Assembly (NCBI RefSeq): GCF_024700075.1
Contig: NZ_JAJONE010000001.1
Span: 1,550,001 to 1,614,000, forward strand
DNA length: 64,000 nt
Direction of reading: 5' to 3'
From: Hymenobacter sp. J193
GTDB lineage: Bacteria; Bacteroidota; Bacteroidia; Cytophagales; Hymenobacteraceae
Below are positions 33,929 through 42,780 of the stretch, piece after piece; the first letter of the stretch is position 1; each line of letters starts with the position of its first letter. Below the pieces are notes generated by a model. It made no database searches. It saw nothing but the letters and a program-made list of their open reading frames with translations, and was not told the origin of the DNA. The position numbers and the translations under genes are program-made.

Positions 33929-35254
33929 TTACAGGGGCGTGGCGGCCGTGGTCTGGCGCACAAACAGCAGGGCATCGTAGGCTTCGGAGAGCTTGAAGGG
34001 GAAGTAGCTGTCCTTGCCACTCTCGGGGCCGTAGCCTACCAGGCGGTGCGGACGACGCACGTCAGCGGCTTGCAGCTGGTGGGTATTCAGGTAAAACACG
34101 GCGGGCGTGAGGGCCTGCAGGCTAGCTTCCCAGGAACCGGCTATGGGCGCCTCCAGGGGATAAGAAGCCATAGGACTGCTTGGGGCAATAAAGCGGTGGT
34201 TGGTAGCCGCTACCGTACCGGTGGCGGTGGTGGTGCCCAACACGAAATACTGCCCGGGGAACATCCGCTCCAGAAATTTGCCAGTGCCGCCGCCGTTGTT
34301 GTCGCCGGGTACTACCAGACGGCGTGCTACGTGAAAATCGTGCGCCCACACAATGACCTTGCTGCCTTTGTCACGAACCAGAAACTTGGTCATCTCGGCC
34401 ATCAGACTGTCGCGCGAGGACTCCTGCTTGTTTACTTTAGGCTGGTAGAACGTATCGAAGTAGTGGTGCAGGTTTTTGAGGCCCCCGGCCACTACAGGGG
34501 CCTGCTGGCGCGTCAGCTTCACGCCGGCCAGGGCTTTTTCCAGCTTCGCGGTGGCCTCGTAGCCAGACCAGCCATTAGCCAGCATCTCGGGGCGCTTAAA
34601 CGGGATGCTCCGGTCGTTGAGGTTTACCCACGTTTTGTCCTGGTACTGCGTGTGCTGCACGAGCTGCTCGGTCAGGGCTTTTATTTCGGGTGTGGTGCGG
34701 GCTAGCTGCTCGCGCAACACCTCGGCGGCCGTGCTACCAAACATGCCGTCGATGCCCTGCAGCTCCACTTTGCGTAGGTGAGAAGTGTTGTAGGTGTGCA
34801 TCCAGTTGAGCATTTCCTCGGTTTCGCGGTTTTGCCAGATGCTGAGCAGGTGCTTTTTCATCAGGGGCTTCAGGTCGCCTACCGTGCGGGAGTGCAGGGC
34901 CTGGTTGAGGCGGTAGCAGTCAGCGTAGGTATTTTCGAGGGCTACTTGTGTGAAGCCGGCATCTTCCATCAGAATGCGCGTGAGCCAGAAGCGCAGCTTG
35001 TAGAACTCGGCCGAGCCGTGGGTGCCTTCGCCCAGGGCCACCACTTTCTTGTCGCGCATCTGCTTGATGAGCGGCTGCACGGCCTGGCGGAACAGGTAGA
35101 AGCTCTGGGTGTTCACCGCGTTTACTACGGAGGCATCGAGGGTGATGCGGGCCGTGTCGGCGGCCGGAGCAGCAGGAGCGGATTGCGCGAAAGAAGCTAC
35201 GGAAGTACCGGTGAGAAGTGCGGCGGCGAGCAGGGAGCGGAAGATGGTTTTCAT
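33929..35254 (-). CDS. Exported erythromycin-esterase-family protein
   Basis: A 441-residue protein with signal peptide MKTIFRSLLAAALLTGTSV. The family core is VALGEGTHGSAEFYKLRFWLTRIL near residues 68-92 (catalytic His and Glu region), VALENTYADCYRLN near 100 and KVIVWAHDFHVARRL near 305 with the second His. EreA/EreB open the macrolide ring, but most family members have unknown substrates, and an exported form in a Bacteroidota is not evidence of resistance. Its upstream region holds the same direct-repeat operator as the TonB receptor gene at 35763. A second, broken family member is at 53395. Confidence 0.85.
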   Translation of the reverse strand: MKTIFRSLLAAALLTGTSVASFAQSAPAAPAADTARITLDASVVNAVNTQSFYLFRQAVQPLIKQMRDKKVVALGEGTHGSAEFYKLRFWLTRILMEDAGFTQVALENTYADCYRLNQALHSRTVGDLKPLMKKHLLSIWQNRETEEMLNWMHTYNTSHLRKVELQGIDGMFGSTAAEVLREQLARTTPEIKALTEQLVQHTQYQDKTWVNLNDRSIPFKRPEMLANGWSGYEATAKLEKALAGVKLTRQQAPVVAGGLKNLHHYFDTFYQPKVNKQESSRDSLMAEMTKFLVRDKGSKVIVWAHDFHVARRLVVPGDNNGGGTGKFLERMFPGQYFVLGTTTATGTVAATNHRFIAPSSPMASYPLEAPIAGSWEASLQALTPAVFYLNTHQLQAADVRRPHRLVGYGPESGKDSYFPFKLSEAYDALLFVRQTTAATPL

Positions 35255-35403
35255 GGGGTCAGTCAGGTTACAGGATGTCGGGAGAGAAAAGCCAGCCATT
35301 TCAGCGACTGGCAACGACACAAAGGAACCGGACCCCAGAGGCGAAATGAAGCCTTATTAGACCAAGCCCGGCTCCGCAGCGACGAAGGCAATGGCCCGCA
35401 TTT

Positions 35404-35433
35404 TTGGTCGAAGAAATGCCCGTGTTGGTCGAA
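35404..35433 (-). promoter_or_regulatory. Direct-repeat operator (LytTR-type spacing) upstream of the erythromycin-esterase-like gene
   Basis: Read on the minus strand, TTCGACCAA occurs twice with starts exactly 21 bp apart (9-bp sites, 12-bp spacer). It lies 150-179 nt upstream of the ATG at 35254. The same pair, with the same orientation and distance, stands before the TonB receptor gene. Two 9-bp direct repeats with two helical turns between them is the layout bound by LytTR regulators. Confidence 0.65.
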
Positions 35434-35552
35434 ACCTTAGCCGGGAGCAGCGCTAAGATTCTGGGGCTATAGCGCAGACTTTGTCGTTCGCGTCTTCGCG
35501 CCGACCCAAGACCTGAAAAGCTGGCTGCGCTGGGTTTTCAGGCCATTGAACG

Positions 35553-35640
35553 ATGTAGAGACGCCTACCTGTGTCTCGTCTTTGAACGATAATCGTCCCG
35601 ACAGGCGCGGCCGACGAGACGCAAGTATGCGTCTCTACAT
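35553..35640. repeat. Second copy of the purL-type palindromic element
   Basis: Inverted 28-bp ends (ATGTAGAGACGC at 35553, complement ending at 35640) match each other at 24 of 28 positions and share the GTAGAGACGC core with the element inside purL. Here it is intergenic, between the TonB receptor terminator and the erythromycin-esterase-like gene's operator. Confidence 0.75.
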
Positions 35641-35691
35641 TGTGCTGACGGCCAACCCAATCAGCTCCGGGAAAACTGGTGTGTAACGGCT

Positions 35692-35734
35692 TTGCCCCGG
35701 CGCCTCTCCTGCGGGAGGAGAAGCACCGGGGCAA
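35692..35734 (-). terminator. Hairpin past the TonB receptor gene
   Basis: TTGCCCCGG pairs with CCGGGGCAA and encloses a second small stem CTCC/GGAG. It is 29 nt past the stop at 35763. No T-run. Confidence 0.5.
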
Positions 35735-35762
35735 GCAGCAACCAATGCGGAGCGGTGGCAAC

Positions 35763-38210
35763 CTAGTTTTCCATGCGCGACTTTTCGGCCTCGATGCCCG
35801 TGCTGCGGCGCTGGCTGCCCTTCACGCGCTGGTTGCCGAACTTGTAGCTGAAGTTGAGCTTCACGAAGCGGCTTTCAGCCTTGTCGCGGTTCACGGAGTT
35901 GATGCCGTTGGCCAGCACGTCGTAGCGGTTCTGCTGGGTGTTCAGCACGTCGGTGACGTTGAGCGTGAGCGTGGCGGCATCCTTGAGCAGGGACCGGGAA
36001 AAACCCAGGCTGGTCCCGAAGCGGGCTTTGAAGGCCAGTCCCCCAAACGTCATCGGCGACATGTACATGGCCGAGGCTTCGGCCTTGAAGCTATAGGGCA
36101 GCGTGAGGGTGTGGTTGCTGGATACATAGGTGGCAGGGCGCGCGGCGCGCAGGCCGGTAGTCAGGCTGTTTACGCGGGCATATTCCAACCCTAGCGTCGT
36201 CACGGTCATCCACTTGCCGCTGAGCAGGGGCTTCATGAGCGTGGTGCTGGCCGATACCGACTCGGCGCTGCCGTAGTTGCGGAAGGAGTTGACCACTACC
36301 GGCGTGCCTTCCACCTGGCGGTAGCTGTCCACTAGCACCTGGGTGTGGTGGCCGTAGCTGATGGACGTGTTGAGCAGGCTGTTGTAGGAGTGCGTGAGTT
36401 CGAAGTTGTGCGAGAAGGACGGGCGGATATCGGGGTTGCCCTGGGCGTAGCGGTACTGGCTGATGTAGGTCACGAAAGGATTCACGATGCCAAAGGCAAA
36501 CCGGTCAATCTTGCGGCTGTAAGCCAAGCCCAGCTGCACCTTCTCCGACTTGTTGTACTGGGCCGACACGCTCGGGAACAGGTTGAGGTAGTGCCGGTTG
36601 GTGGTTTGGCCGGTGGTGAGGAAGGAGCCCGTCGTGTTGGTTTGCTCGGCGCGCAGGCCCAGCTGTACGTCCACTTTGCGCACCGTGCGGTTCACGGTAG
36701 CATAGGCTGCATTCACGTTTTCGCGGTAGATGAAGTGGTTGGTTTTGCCCAGGTCCACCGTCCAGGGCTGGCCGGCCGGGGCCTGCTCCCAGCGAATGTC
36801 GTTGTCGGTGGTGGTGAAGGTGGTTTTCAGGCCGGCTTCCAGGGTGCCTTTGCCCAGGGGCTGGGTGTAGTCGGCCGAGGCCGAGCGCACGGAGTTGCGG
36901 GCCGGCGAGTTGTCGCGCAGCAGGCTGGCGAGGCCGGTTTCCTGCATACTGCCATCGAAGGCGCGGGTGGTGTAGTCGTTGTGCCAGTCTTTGCGGTAGC
37001 CGAAGTAGTCGGCGTTCAGACTCAGGGTGCGGCCCGTGGTATCGAGCCTGGTTTTGTAGTACACGTTCACGGAGGGGCTCAGAAACTGCGCGCGGCCCGC
37101 CGTATGCACCTGCGCGGCTGACTGCAGCACGTTGTTGCTAAGCCAGGCCAGGTTCTGACCGTTCCGCTCCCGGGTGTTGAGCATGCCTTTCAGCAGCATC
37201 CCGGCCGAGGCGTCTTTGCTCAGCTCATAGTCGAAGCCCAGCTTGGCGGAGTTGTTTTGGTTGCGGCGCTCCTCCCGGCCTCCTTCGCGGATTTCCAGCC
37301 CCTCGCCCAGGCGACGGAAGGCGCTGGTGGTGCTGTACACCTGGTTTTCCTGCCGGTCGAGGCTGCCGTACACGTTCAGGTGGGTGGTGCGGTGGTTGAG
37401 GCTGAGGCCGGCGTTGTAGCGGCCGTGCCGGCCTGCCCCTACACCCAGGGTAGCCGTGCCGTTGGTACCCAGCTTGCGGCCCTTGGCCGTGATGATGTTG
37501 ATGATGGCCGCCCCGTTGGCATCGTAGCGGGCCGAAGGATTGGCAATGACTTCTACCTGGTCCAGGGTGTTGGCCGGCATGGCTTCCAGCATCGTTTTCA
37601 GCTCCGCGCCGCTCATGTTGGTGGGCTTGCCGTCGAGCAGCACCGATACCACTTTGCCGCGCAGCTGGAAGCCCCCGCCTTGCTCCAGCACGCCGGGGGC
37701 GCGGCCCAGCACGTCGTAGGCGTTGCCGCCGGCGGCAATGGGGCTGGCGGCAACGTTCAGTACCAGCTTGCCGGCCCGCTGCTCAATAAAGGGCTTCGCT
37801 GCCGTGACGGTGACGCCCTTCAGGTGCTGCCCAACCGGAGCCAGCAGCACCGGCGCCAGCGCGGCGGGCAGCCCAGCGCCCACCTCCACTCCTACCGGCG
37901 CCCCCGACTTATAGCCGAGGTAGCGCACCAGCAGTTGGTAGCGGCCCGCCGGCACCTGCTCGAAGCGAAAGGCGCCTTGCTCGTTGCTGATGGTGCTGAG
38001 CACCGAACCCGCCGCGGGCTGGAGCACCACCGTAGCAAAGGGCAGCACCTGGCGGGTGAGGCTGTCGGCCACGGTACCCGTGAGCGGGTGGGCGGCAGCC
38101 GGCTGACTGGCCTGGGCCGGGGCGGTGATTTGGGCAATAGATACGGCGGGCACGGCGGCCAGGGAAGCCAGGGAAGCCAGGAAAAGCAGGGAGGCGGAAG
38201 CGTTTTTCAT
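35763..38210 (-). CDS. TonB-dependent receptor with carboxypeptidase-regulatory domain
   Basis: An 815-residue outer-membrane receptor. Signal peptide LLFLASLASLAAVPAVSIAQ; a CarboxypepD_reg-like beta-sandwich near residues 45-125 (LTGTVADSLTRQVLPFATVVL to YLGYKSG); a plug domain near 130-250 with GGFQLRGKVVSVLLDGKP and NTLDQVEVIANPSARYDANGAAIINI; then the barrel, ending KLNFSYKFGNQRVKGSQRR. The barrel belongs to the outer-membrane-protein beta-barrel group without a SusD partner next door. Substrate unknown. It is divergent from the LytS-type kinase with a 227-nt intergenic region that holds two direct-repeat operators. Confidence 0.9.
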   Translation of the reverse strand: MKNASASLLFLASLASLAAVPAVSIAQITAPAQASQPAAAHPLTGTVADSLTRQVLPFATVVLQPAAGSVLSTISNEQGAFRFEQVPAGRYQLLVRYLGYKSGAPVGVEVGAGLPAALAPVLLAPVGQHLKGVTVTAAKPFIEQRAGKLVLNVAASPIAAGGNAYDVLGRAPGVLEQGGGFQLRGKVVSVLLDGKPTNMSGAELKTMLEAMPANTLDQVEVIANPSARYDANGAAIINIITAKGRKLGTNGTATLGVGAGRHGRYNAGLSLNHRTTHLNVYGSLDRQENQVYSTTSAFRRLGEGLEIREGGREERRNQNNSAKLGFDYELSKDASAGMLLKGMLNTRERNGQNLAWLSNNVLQSAAQVHTAGRAQFLSPSVNVYYKTRLDTTGRTLSLNADYFGYRKDWHNDYTTRAFDGSMQETGLASLLRDNSPARNSVRSASADYTQPLGKGTLEAGLKTTFTTTDNDIRWEQAPAGQPWTVDLGKTNHFIYRENVNAAYATVNRTVRKVDVQLGLRAEQTNTTGSFLTTGQTTNRHYLNLFPSVSAQYNKSEKVQLGLAYSRKIDRFAFGIVNPFVTYISQYRYAQGNPDIRPSFSHNFELTHSYNSLLNTSISYGHHTQVLVDSYRQVEGTPVVVNSFRNYGSAESVSASTTLMKPLLSGKWMTVTTLGLEYARVNSLTTGLRAARPATYVSSNHTLTLPYSFKAEASAMYMSPMTFGGLAFKARFGTSLGFSRSLLKDAATLTLNVTDVLNTQQNRYDVLANGINSVNRDKAESRFVKLNFSYKFGNQRVKGSQRRSTGIEAEKSRMEN

Positions 38211-38308
38211 GAGGTTGAGAGCAAGAAGCTGGTCGAGGACAACCCCAGCCACTAACCGGCTGGGAACAGGACAAAGCAACTGCCTCCCAGCGCGTTTCCG
38301 ACCCTTTT

Positions 38309-38338
38309 TTCGACCAGCCACCGCGTTGGTCCGACCAA
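38309..38338 (+). promoter_or_regulatory. Direct-repeat operator facing the LytS-type kinase gene
   Basis: On the plus strand TTCGACCAG (38309-38317) and TCCGACCAA (38330-38338) again start 21 bp apart, 100-129 nt upstream of the kinase ATG. This is the same motif as at 35404 and 38356 but in the opposite orientation, aimed at the plus-strand gene. Confidence 0.55.
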
Positions 38339-38355
38339 GCGGGCAGCCCGCTTTT

Positions 38356-38385
38356 TTAGTCGAAAAAATGCCCGCATTGGTCGAA
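38356..38385 (-). promoter_or_regulatory. Direct-repeat operator upstream of the TonB receptor gene
   Basis: On the minus strand TTCGACCAA and TTCGACTAA start 21 bp apart, 146-175 nt upstream of the receptor ATG. The 34-nt block around it is nearly identical to that before the gene at 33929, including the CGGGCATTT spacer. Confidence 0.65.
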
Positions 38386-38437
38386 ATGCCGCTTGATTGA
38401 TGGGGCAGGCGGCCGGAAAATCCCCCAACTTGGCCCC

Positions 38438-39532
38438 ATGCAAACCTCCTCCCCCGACCGGCCCAGCCGCTTTCCGCTACTCTTCGAAGGCCTGATCTGG
38501 TGCCTGTATGTGGGCCTGTATAAGTACAATCATTTCATGACAGAAGCCGCGCGGCTGCACCGCCCCGTCGGGTACCCCAACTTCCCCTACCCGCAACTTA
38601 TGTTGTTTGCCCTGCTAGCCACGCTCTACATTGTGCCCTACTACCGCTGGCTGGTGCCGGTGCTGCTGCGCCGCCGCCGCTACGCGCTGCTGGGCGTGGC
38701 GTCCATCCTGTATCTGTGGTGGGGCATCAAGCTGAACACGGCGCTGGCTCACGGCCTGTTTCAGTACGTGGCCAGTCCTCCGCTGCTGGCAGAATACTAC
38801 CAGTATGGCTTGCAGGAAGCTCGCTATGCGCTCCAGCTGCGGCAGCCTTATCTTAGCCTGCTGTTCACGGACCTGCTGGCCTTTAGCTGCGTGGCCTTTG
38901 TGCGGGTGGCTTTCGAGCACGAGTACCGCCGCCGCCACCTCGAAAAAGACCATATGGCCCTGCAGATGGAGCAGCTGAAGGCCCAGCTGCAGCCGCACTT
39001 CCTGTTCAATACGCTCAACAGCATCTACGGCCTGAGTCTGGCCGGCTCCCCCGAAACCCCGCGCTTTATTCTGCTGCTCTCGGAACTAATGCGCTATGTG
39101 CTCTATGACAGCGGCAAGGCCCGCATTGCCTTGGCCGAGGAAGTGTCGTTTCTGGAAAACTACTTCGAGCTGGAGCAGCGCAAGTACGCCGGGGCGCAGA
39201 TAAAGCTCCAGACCGTGGGCGAACCAGCCGGCGTGCAGGTGCCCCCGCTGCTGCTGCTGCCGCTGGTGGAAAACAGCTTCAAGCACGGCCGCCACCACTT
39301 CTCCGACAACGCCTCGGTAGACGCTACCCTCACTGCCACGCCCGGCCGCCTGCACTTCGTCATCGAAAACGACATGCTGCCCGAAGCGCCGGTGGCCTCG
39401 CCCAAGCGCAGCGGCGGCATCGGCCTGCAGAACATCCGCCAGCGCCTGGAGCTGTACTATCCCGGCGCCCACGAGCTGCGCCTCACCGAGCAAAACGGCC
39501 GCTACCGCGCCGAGCTGACGCTGCACCTCTGA
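38438..39532 (+). CDS. LytS/YehU-type sensor histidine kinase
   Basis: A 364-residue kinase with four hydrophobic segments (about residues 10-30, 50-72, 82-105 and 140-162), a short coiled coil, then the His_kinase domain: LKAQLQPHFLFNTLNSIYGLSL near 185-206, where the His of QPHFLFN is phosphorylated, and the ATPase part with LPLVENSFKHG and GGIGLQNIRQRLELYY. Such kinases usually signal to a LytTR response regulator encoded next door; here the next gene is an acyltransferase, so the partner is missing or distant. It diverges from the TonB receptor gene and has its own copy of the direct-repeat operator. Confidence 0.9.
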   Translation: MQTSSPDRPSRFPLLFEGLIWCLYVGLYKYNHFMTEAARLHRPVGYPNFPYPQLMLFALLATLYIVPYYRWLVPVLLRRRRYALLGVASILYLWWGIKLNTALAHGLFQYVASPPLLAEYYQYGLQEARYALQLRQPYLSLLFTDLLAFSCVAFVRVAFEHEYRRRHLEKDHMALQMEQLKAQLQPHFLFNTLNSIYGLSLAGSPETPRFILLLSELMRYVLYDSGKARIALAEEVSFLENYFELEQRKYAGAQIKLQTVGEPAGVQVPPLLLLPLVENSFKHGRHHFSDNASVDATLTATPGRLHFVIENDMLPEAPVASPKRSGGIGLQNIRQRLELYYPGAHELRLTEQNGRYRAELTLHL

Positions 39533-39630
39533 GACGCTGAGGCTGGACTTGCCTTTGCAAAGCCGTGAAGGACTTCGGAAGGCACGACCAACAACGTACG
39601 GCTACTGCGCCCGAACCGCTACCTTGCGCT

Positions 39631-41022
39631 ATGCTCTTTTATACCGTGATGAAGCCCCTGGTGCAGGTGGCGCTTCGTGTCTTTTTCCGCCAGCTCGAAG
39701 TCCGGAACCCCAAGCGGCTGCAGGTGCCGGGGCCGCTGCTGATTGTGGGCAACCACCCCAACACGCTCATGGACCCGCTGGTGGTGGCCGTAAACCGGCG
39801 CGACCCTATTGCCTTTCTGGCCAAGAGCACGTTTTTCCAGAACCCCATCCTGAAGGCTATTATGGAGTCGGGCAACTCCATCCCGATTTACCGGCGGCAG
39901 GACGTGGAAACCGGGGCCGAAAAGCTTACGCCTGAGCAGTTGGCCGCCCAGAACGAGGCCATCTTCGGGCGCTGCTACGACTACTTCGACCGGCGCGGCA
40001 CCATTATGATTTTCCCGGAGGGCACCAGTGTGCAGGAGCGGCGCCTGCGCCCCCTCAAAACCGGGGCGGCCCGCATTGCCCTGGGCGCCGAGGCCCGCCG
40101 CAACTTTCAGATGGGCTTGCAGATTCTGCCGCTGGGCATCAACTACTTCGACCCGCAGCGGTTTCGCTCCGATGCCTTCCTGAACCCGGGCCCCACCATT
40201 CGGGTGGCCGACTACGCTGACCTGTACCGCCAGGACCCGGAAGCCGCTGCCGATGCCCTTACCGAGGAAATCCGCCAGCGGCTGGAAGTGCGCCTCGTCA
40301 TCACCCGCGACGCGGCCGAGGACGAGCTCAGCCAGCAGGTGGAGCGCACCTTCGGCTCCCACCTCAACCCCGACGACGACCCCACCACCCTCTACGACAA
40401 CTTCCAGCTTAGCCGCACTGTGCAGCAGGGCATCCTGTACTTCGAGCAGCACGCCCCCGCACGGCTGGCGGAAGTGCGCGAGCAGCTCTCGGCCTACCTC
40501 TCCGAGCTGCGCCAGCTGGGTTTGACGGACGAGGCCCTGGAGTCGGGACGGCAGCGGCCGGGCACCCGCCTGTCGCGGGCTGCCAAGGCCACGCTGCGGC
40601 TGGTGCTGGGCTTCCCGGTGTACCTGTACGGGGCCATCAACAACTACCTACCCTACAAGCTGCCGTCAATGGTAGCCCGGCGCGCCACCAAGGATGCGGA
40701 GTTTGTGGCGCCCATTATGCTAGTGACGGGCATGCTGACCTTCAGCCTGGCCTACGTGCTGCAGACGATGCTGGTGCATCACTTCACCCAAGACTGGCGC
40801 TGGACTACGCTCTACGCCCTGAGCCTAGCGCCTACTGGCTTTTATGCCCTTAGCTACTGGAACAACCTGGAAACCCGGGTGCACCGCCTGCGGGCCCTGC
40901 GTTTGTTTCGGCGGGAGCCTGCGCGCACGGCCGGGCTGCTCCGGCAGCGGGGCCACATCCTGCAGCTGCTGGGCGAGGCCCGCGCAGCCTACCTGGCTGC
41001 CCGCACCGCCCAGCGCGCTTAG
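39631..41022 (+). CDS. Glycerol-phosphate acyltransferase-type (PlsC domain) protein
   Basis: A 463-residue membrane-associated acyltransferase. Block 1 is GNHPNTLMDP near residues 42-51 (the H-x5-D variant common in Bacteroidota), block 3 is IFPEGTSV near 128, and the phosphate-binding LKTGAARIAL follows. A helical part (200-330) leads to two C-terminal membrane segments near 365-390 and 395-415. It probably acylates a lyso-lipid in phospholipid or aminolipid synthesis. The ATG at 39631 is used; an in-frame extension from 39565 is not conserved-looking. Same direction as the kinase, 98 nt behind it. Confidence 0.85.
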   Translation: MLFYTVMKPLVQVALRVFFRQLEVRNPKRLQVPGPLLIVGNHPNTLMDPLVVAVNRRDPIAFLAKSTFFQNPILKAIMESGNSIPIYRRQDVETGAEKLTPEQLAAQNEAIFGRCYDYFDRRGTIMIFPEGTSVQERRLRPLKTGAARIALGAEARRNFQMGLQILPLGINYFDPQRFRSDAFLNPGPTIRVADYADLYRQDPEAAADALTEEIRQRLEVRLVITRDAAEDELSQQVERTFGSHLNPDDDPTTLYDNFQLSRTVQQGILYFEQHAPARLAEVREQLSAYLSELRQLGLTDEALESGRQRPGTRLSRAAKATLRLVLGFPVYLYGAINNYLPYKLPSMVARRATKDAEFVAPIMLVTGMLTFSLAYVLQTMLVHHFTQDWRWTTLYALSLAPTGFYALSYWNNLETRVHRLRALRLFRREPARTAGLLRQRGHILQLLGEARAAYLAARTAQRA

Positions 41023-41034
41023 CAGCTAAGTCAC

Positions 41035-41663
41035 CTAGAAATCAAGCTTCAGACCCAGACTCAGCACCAGAATATCGGCCGGCGACAACCCCTTCAGGTT
41101 CTGGGCATAGCTGATGAGATACAGGTCGTTGGAGCCCAGCTCGTAGTAAGCCGAGAGGTAACGCGAGCGGCCATTGGCGGTAGTGGGCAAGGCATAGCCC
41201 ACGCGGCTGCCCAGCAGCGGCCCCACCCGCGTGTCGGTCGAAAACCAGTAGTAGTCTTTGGTATACTGACCTTGCTCCTCGTCGTTGATGGTGCCGTGGG
41301 TGTAGCTGAAATAGCCGCCTACCATGAGCGGGCGCAGCTGCCACTCTCCCCTACGGGCAGCACCCAGGGCGAGTACAGAAACTTGGCCGAAGCCAGGGAA
41401 AGCGTGGAGCCCGCGTACTTTTTGGGCACATAGCCCACCAGAATATCCAGGTCGGCGTGGTTTCGCCAGAACGAGTAGCCCGCACCAGCCGCTACCATGC
41501 CCAGGCCCCCGCCGGTTTGCAGCACGAGGTGGCGGGGCCGGTACCAGGGCGGCGTGTCGGCGGTTGAGGCGGGGGCCTGCGCAGTTGTGTCCGGGGCGAG
41601 AGGAGCAGCCGGAGAGGCCAGCGGCAAAGCCAGCAAAGCCGAAAGGAAAAGGTGCGCTGCCAT
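41035..41663 (-). pseudogene. Outer-membrane beta-barrel protein gene with a frameshift
   Basis: Two frames join into one protein of about 208 residues. Frame one (41319-41663) has a signal peptide (LFLSALLALPLASPAAP), then LVLQTGGGLGMVAAGAGYSF and a strand ending SPWVLPVGE, after which it goes astray. Frame two resumes WQLRPLMVGGYFSYTHGT and runs to LSLGLKLDF at 41035. The break is at the GAGAG run (plus strand 41344-41350), where two extra bases or one missing base explain it. It overlaps the metallophosphoesterase stop by 1 nt (TAATG), so it was the second gene of an operon. Sequencing error is not excluded. Confidence 0.7.
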
Positions 41664-42493
41664 TAGAACTGCACGTGTTTAAGCCGAAATTCTTTGTCGC
41701 CCCACACGGTTACTACCACGTACTGGTTTTTCTCGAACCCGTTGGAGTTGATGTAGGTAATGCCGTCGTTGAAGGGCTGCCCGATGCTGAAGGAGTGCCG
41801 GTGCCCATTCATCTCGAAGGCCAGGCGCGGGGCCTCACGCAGCAGCCGTACGTACCCATCGCGCACGGCCGGGTCGAAGTCCTCATCCTGCGGGGGCACG
41901 TGCGACACGATAATCTGGCGGCGCGCGCCGTTGTCGGCCAGCTGCTGCTGCACCCAAGGCAGGTCGGGCACCTGGCCGTTGAAGTTGTACTCGCGGCCGT
42001 TGGTGTCCGTCATAATAAACTGCGTATCCCCGTAGGTAAACGAGTAGTTGAGCGGCCCGAAGATGTGCTGGTAGGCCTCGCGGCCGTTGCCCACCTGGTC
42101 GTGGTTGCCGATGACGGTCAGGTAAGGCACGCTCAGCTTGCGCAGGTGGTCGTCGACCCAGCGCATTTCCCGGCCCATTCCGAAGTCCGAAATGTCGCCG
42201 GCTATGAGCACAAACTGGATGCCCGCCTGCTGATTCACGCTTTTCACCAGCGCTTCAGCCTCATCATAAAAGCGCTGGGAGTCTCCCGTGAATACAAAGC
42301 GCAGGGTGTCGCCGGGCGGCAGCGGGGCGGCCTGCAGGCGGGCCAGGTTCTTAACCGTAAGGTCCTGCTGGTCGCCGGGCGAGCGGTAGTCGTTGGGACT
42401 GAATTCAAGTAAATCGGCGCAGCCGCTGAGCAGCAGGGCCGTTGCGGCCGGTAGCAATGGCCGCAGAAAAGACGAAGAAGTAAAAAGGGGCAT
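41663..42493 (-). CDS. Calcineurin-like metallophosphoesterase lipoprotein
   Basis: A 276-residue protein with a lipoprotein signal ending LLLSGC (Cys about 25). The metallophosphoesterase motifs are in order: FTGDSQRF near residue 69 (a degenerate D-x-H block, with S-Q in place of x-H), AGDISDFG near 98, GNHDQVGNG near 128, VSHVPP near 195 and NGHRHSF near 229. The substrate is unknown; lipid-anchored members often work on the cell envelope. It is followed with a 1-nt overlap by the frameshifted barrel gene. Confidence 0.85.
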   Translation of the reverse strand: MPLFTSSSFLRPLLPAATALLLSGCADLLEFSPNDYRSPGDQQDLTVKNLARLQAAPLPPGDTLRFVFTGDSQRFYDEAEALVKSVNQQAGIQFVLIAGDISDFGMGREMRWVDDHLRKLSVPYLTVIGNHDQVGNGREAYQHIFGPLNYSFTYGDTQFIMTDTNGREYNFNGQVPDLPWVQQQLADNGARRQIIVSHVPPQDEDFDPAVRDGYVRLLREAPRLAFEMNGHRHSFSIGQPFNDGITYINSNGFEKNQYVVVTVWGDKEFRLKHVQF

Positions 42494-42719
42494 GACTACA
42501 GCACAGAAACCACGAAACCGCCCTCTCTCAGCGAGGCAGCGGACGCGGTTAATACCGGGTCAGAGGCATAATTGTTAGCCTGACTGTAGCACTCAGGCAG
42601 GCGTGGAATGGCCGCGTTTCCTCAAAACGGCGGCCGGTAAAGTTGTTGGCGCTAAAACGCAATAAAAAAAAACCTAGCGTTTCCTCCCGAAGAGGTTACA
42701 ATTCAGGAAAGCAGATAGC

Positions 42720-42759
42720 CGTACAGAGCGGAGCGAATTGCCTCGCTCCGCTCTGTACG
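42720..42759 (-). terminator. Long perfect hairpin past the receiver-flavoprotein gene
   Basis: A 17-bp perfect stem (CGTACAGAGCGGAGCGA and complement) with a 6-nt loop, 21 nt past the stop at 42781. The minus tail has only short T stretches. Its arms also resemble the small interspersed palindromes seen elsewhere in this window. Confidence 0.6.
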
Positions 42760-42780
42760 ACGTTCTATGCCATTGACCGG

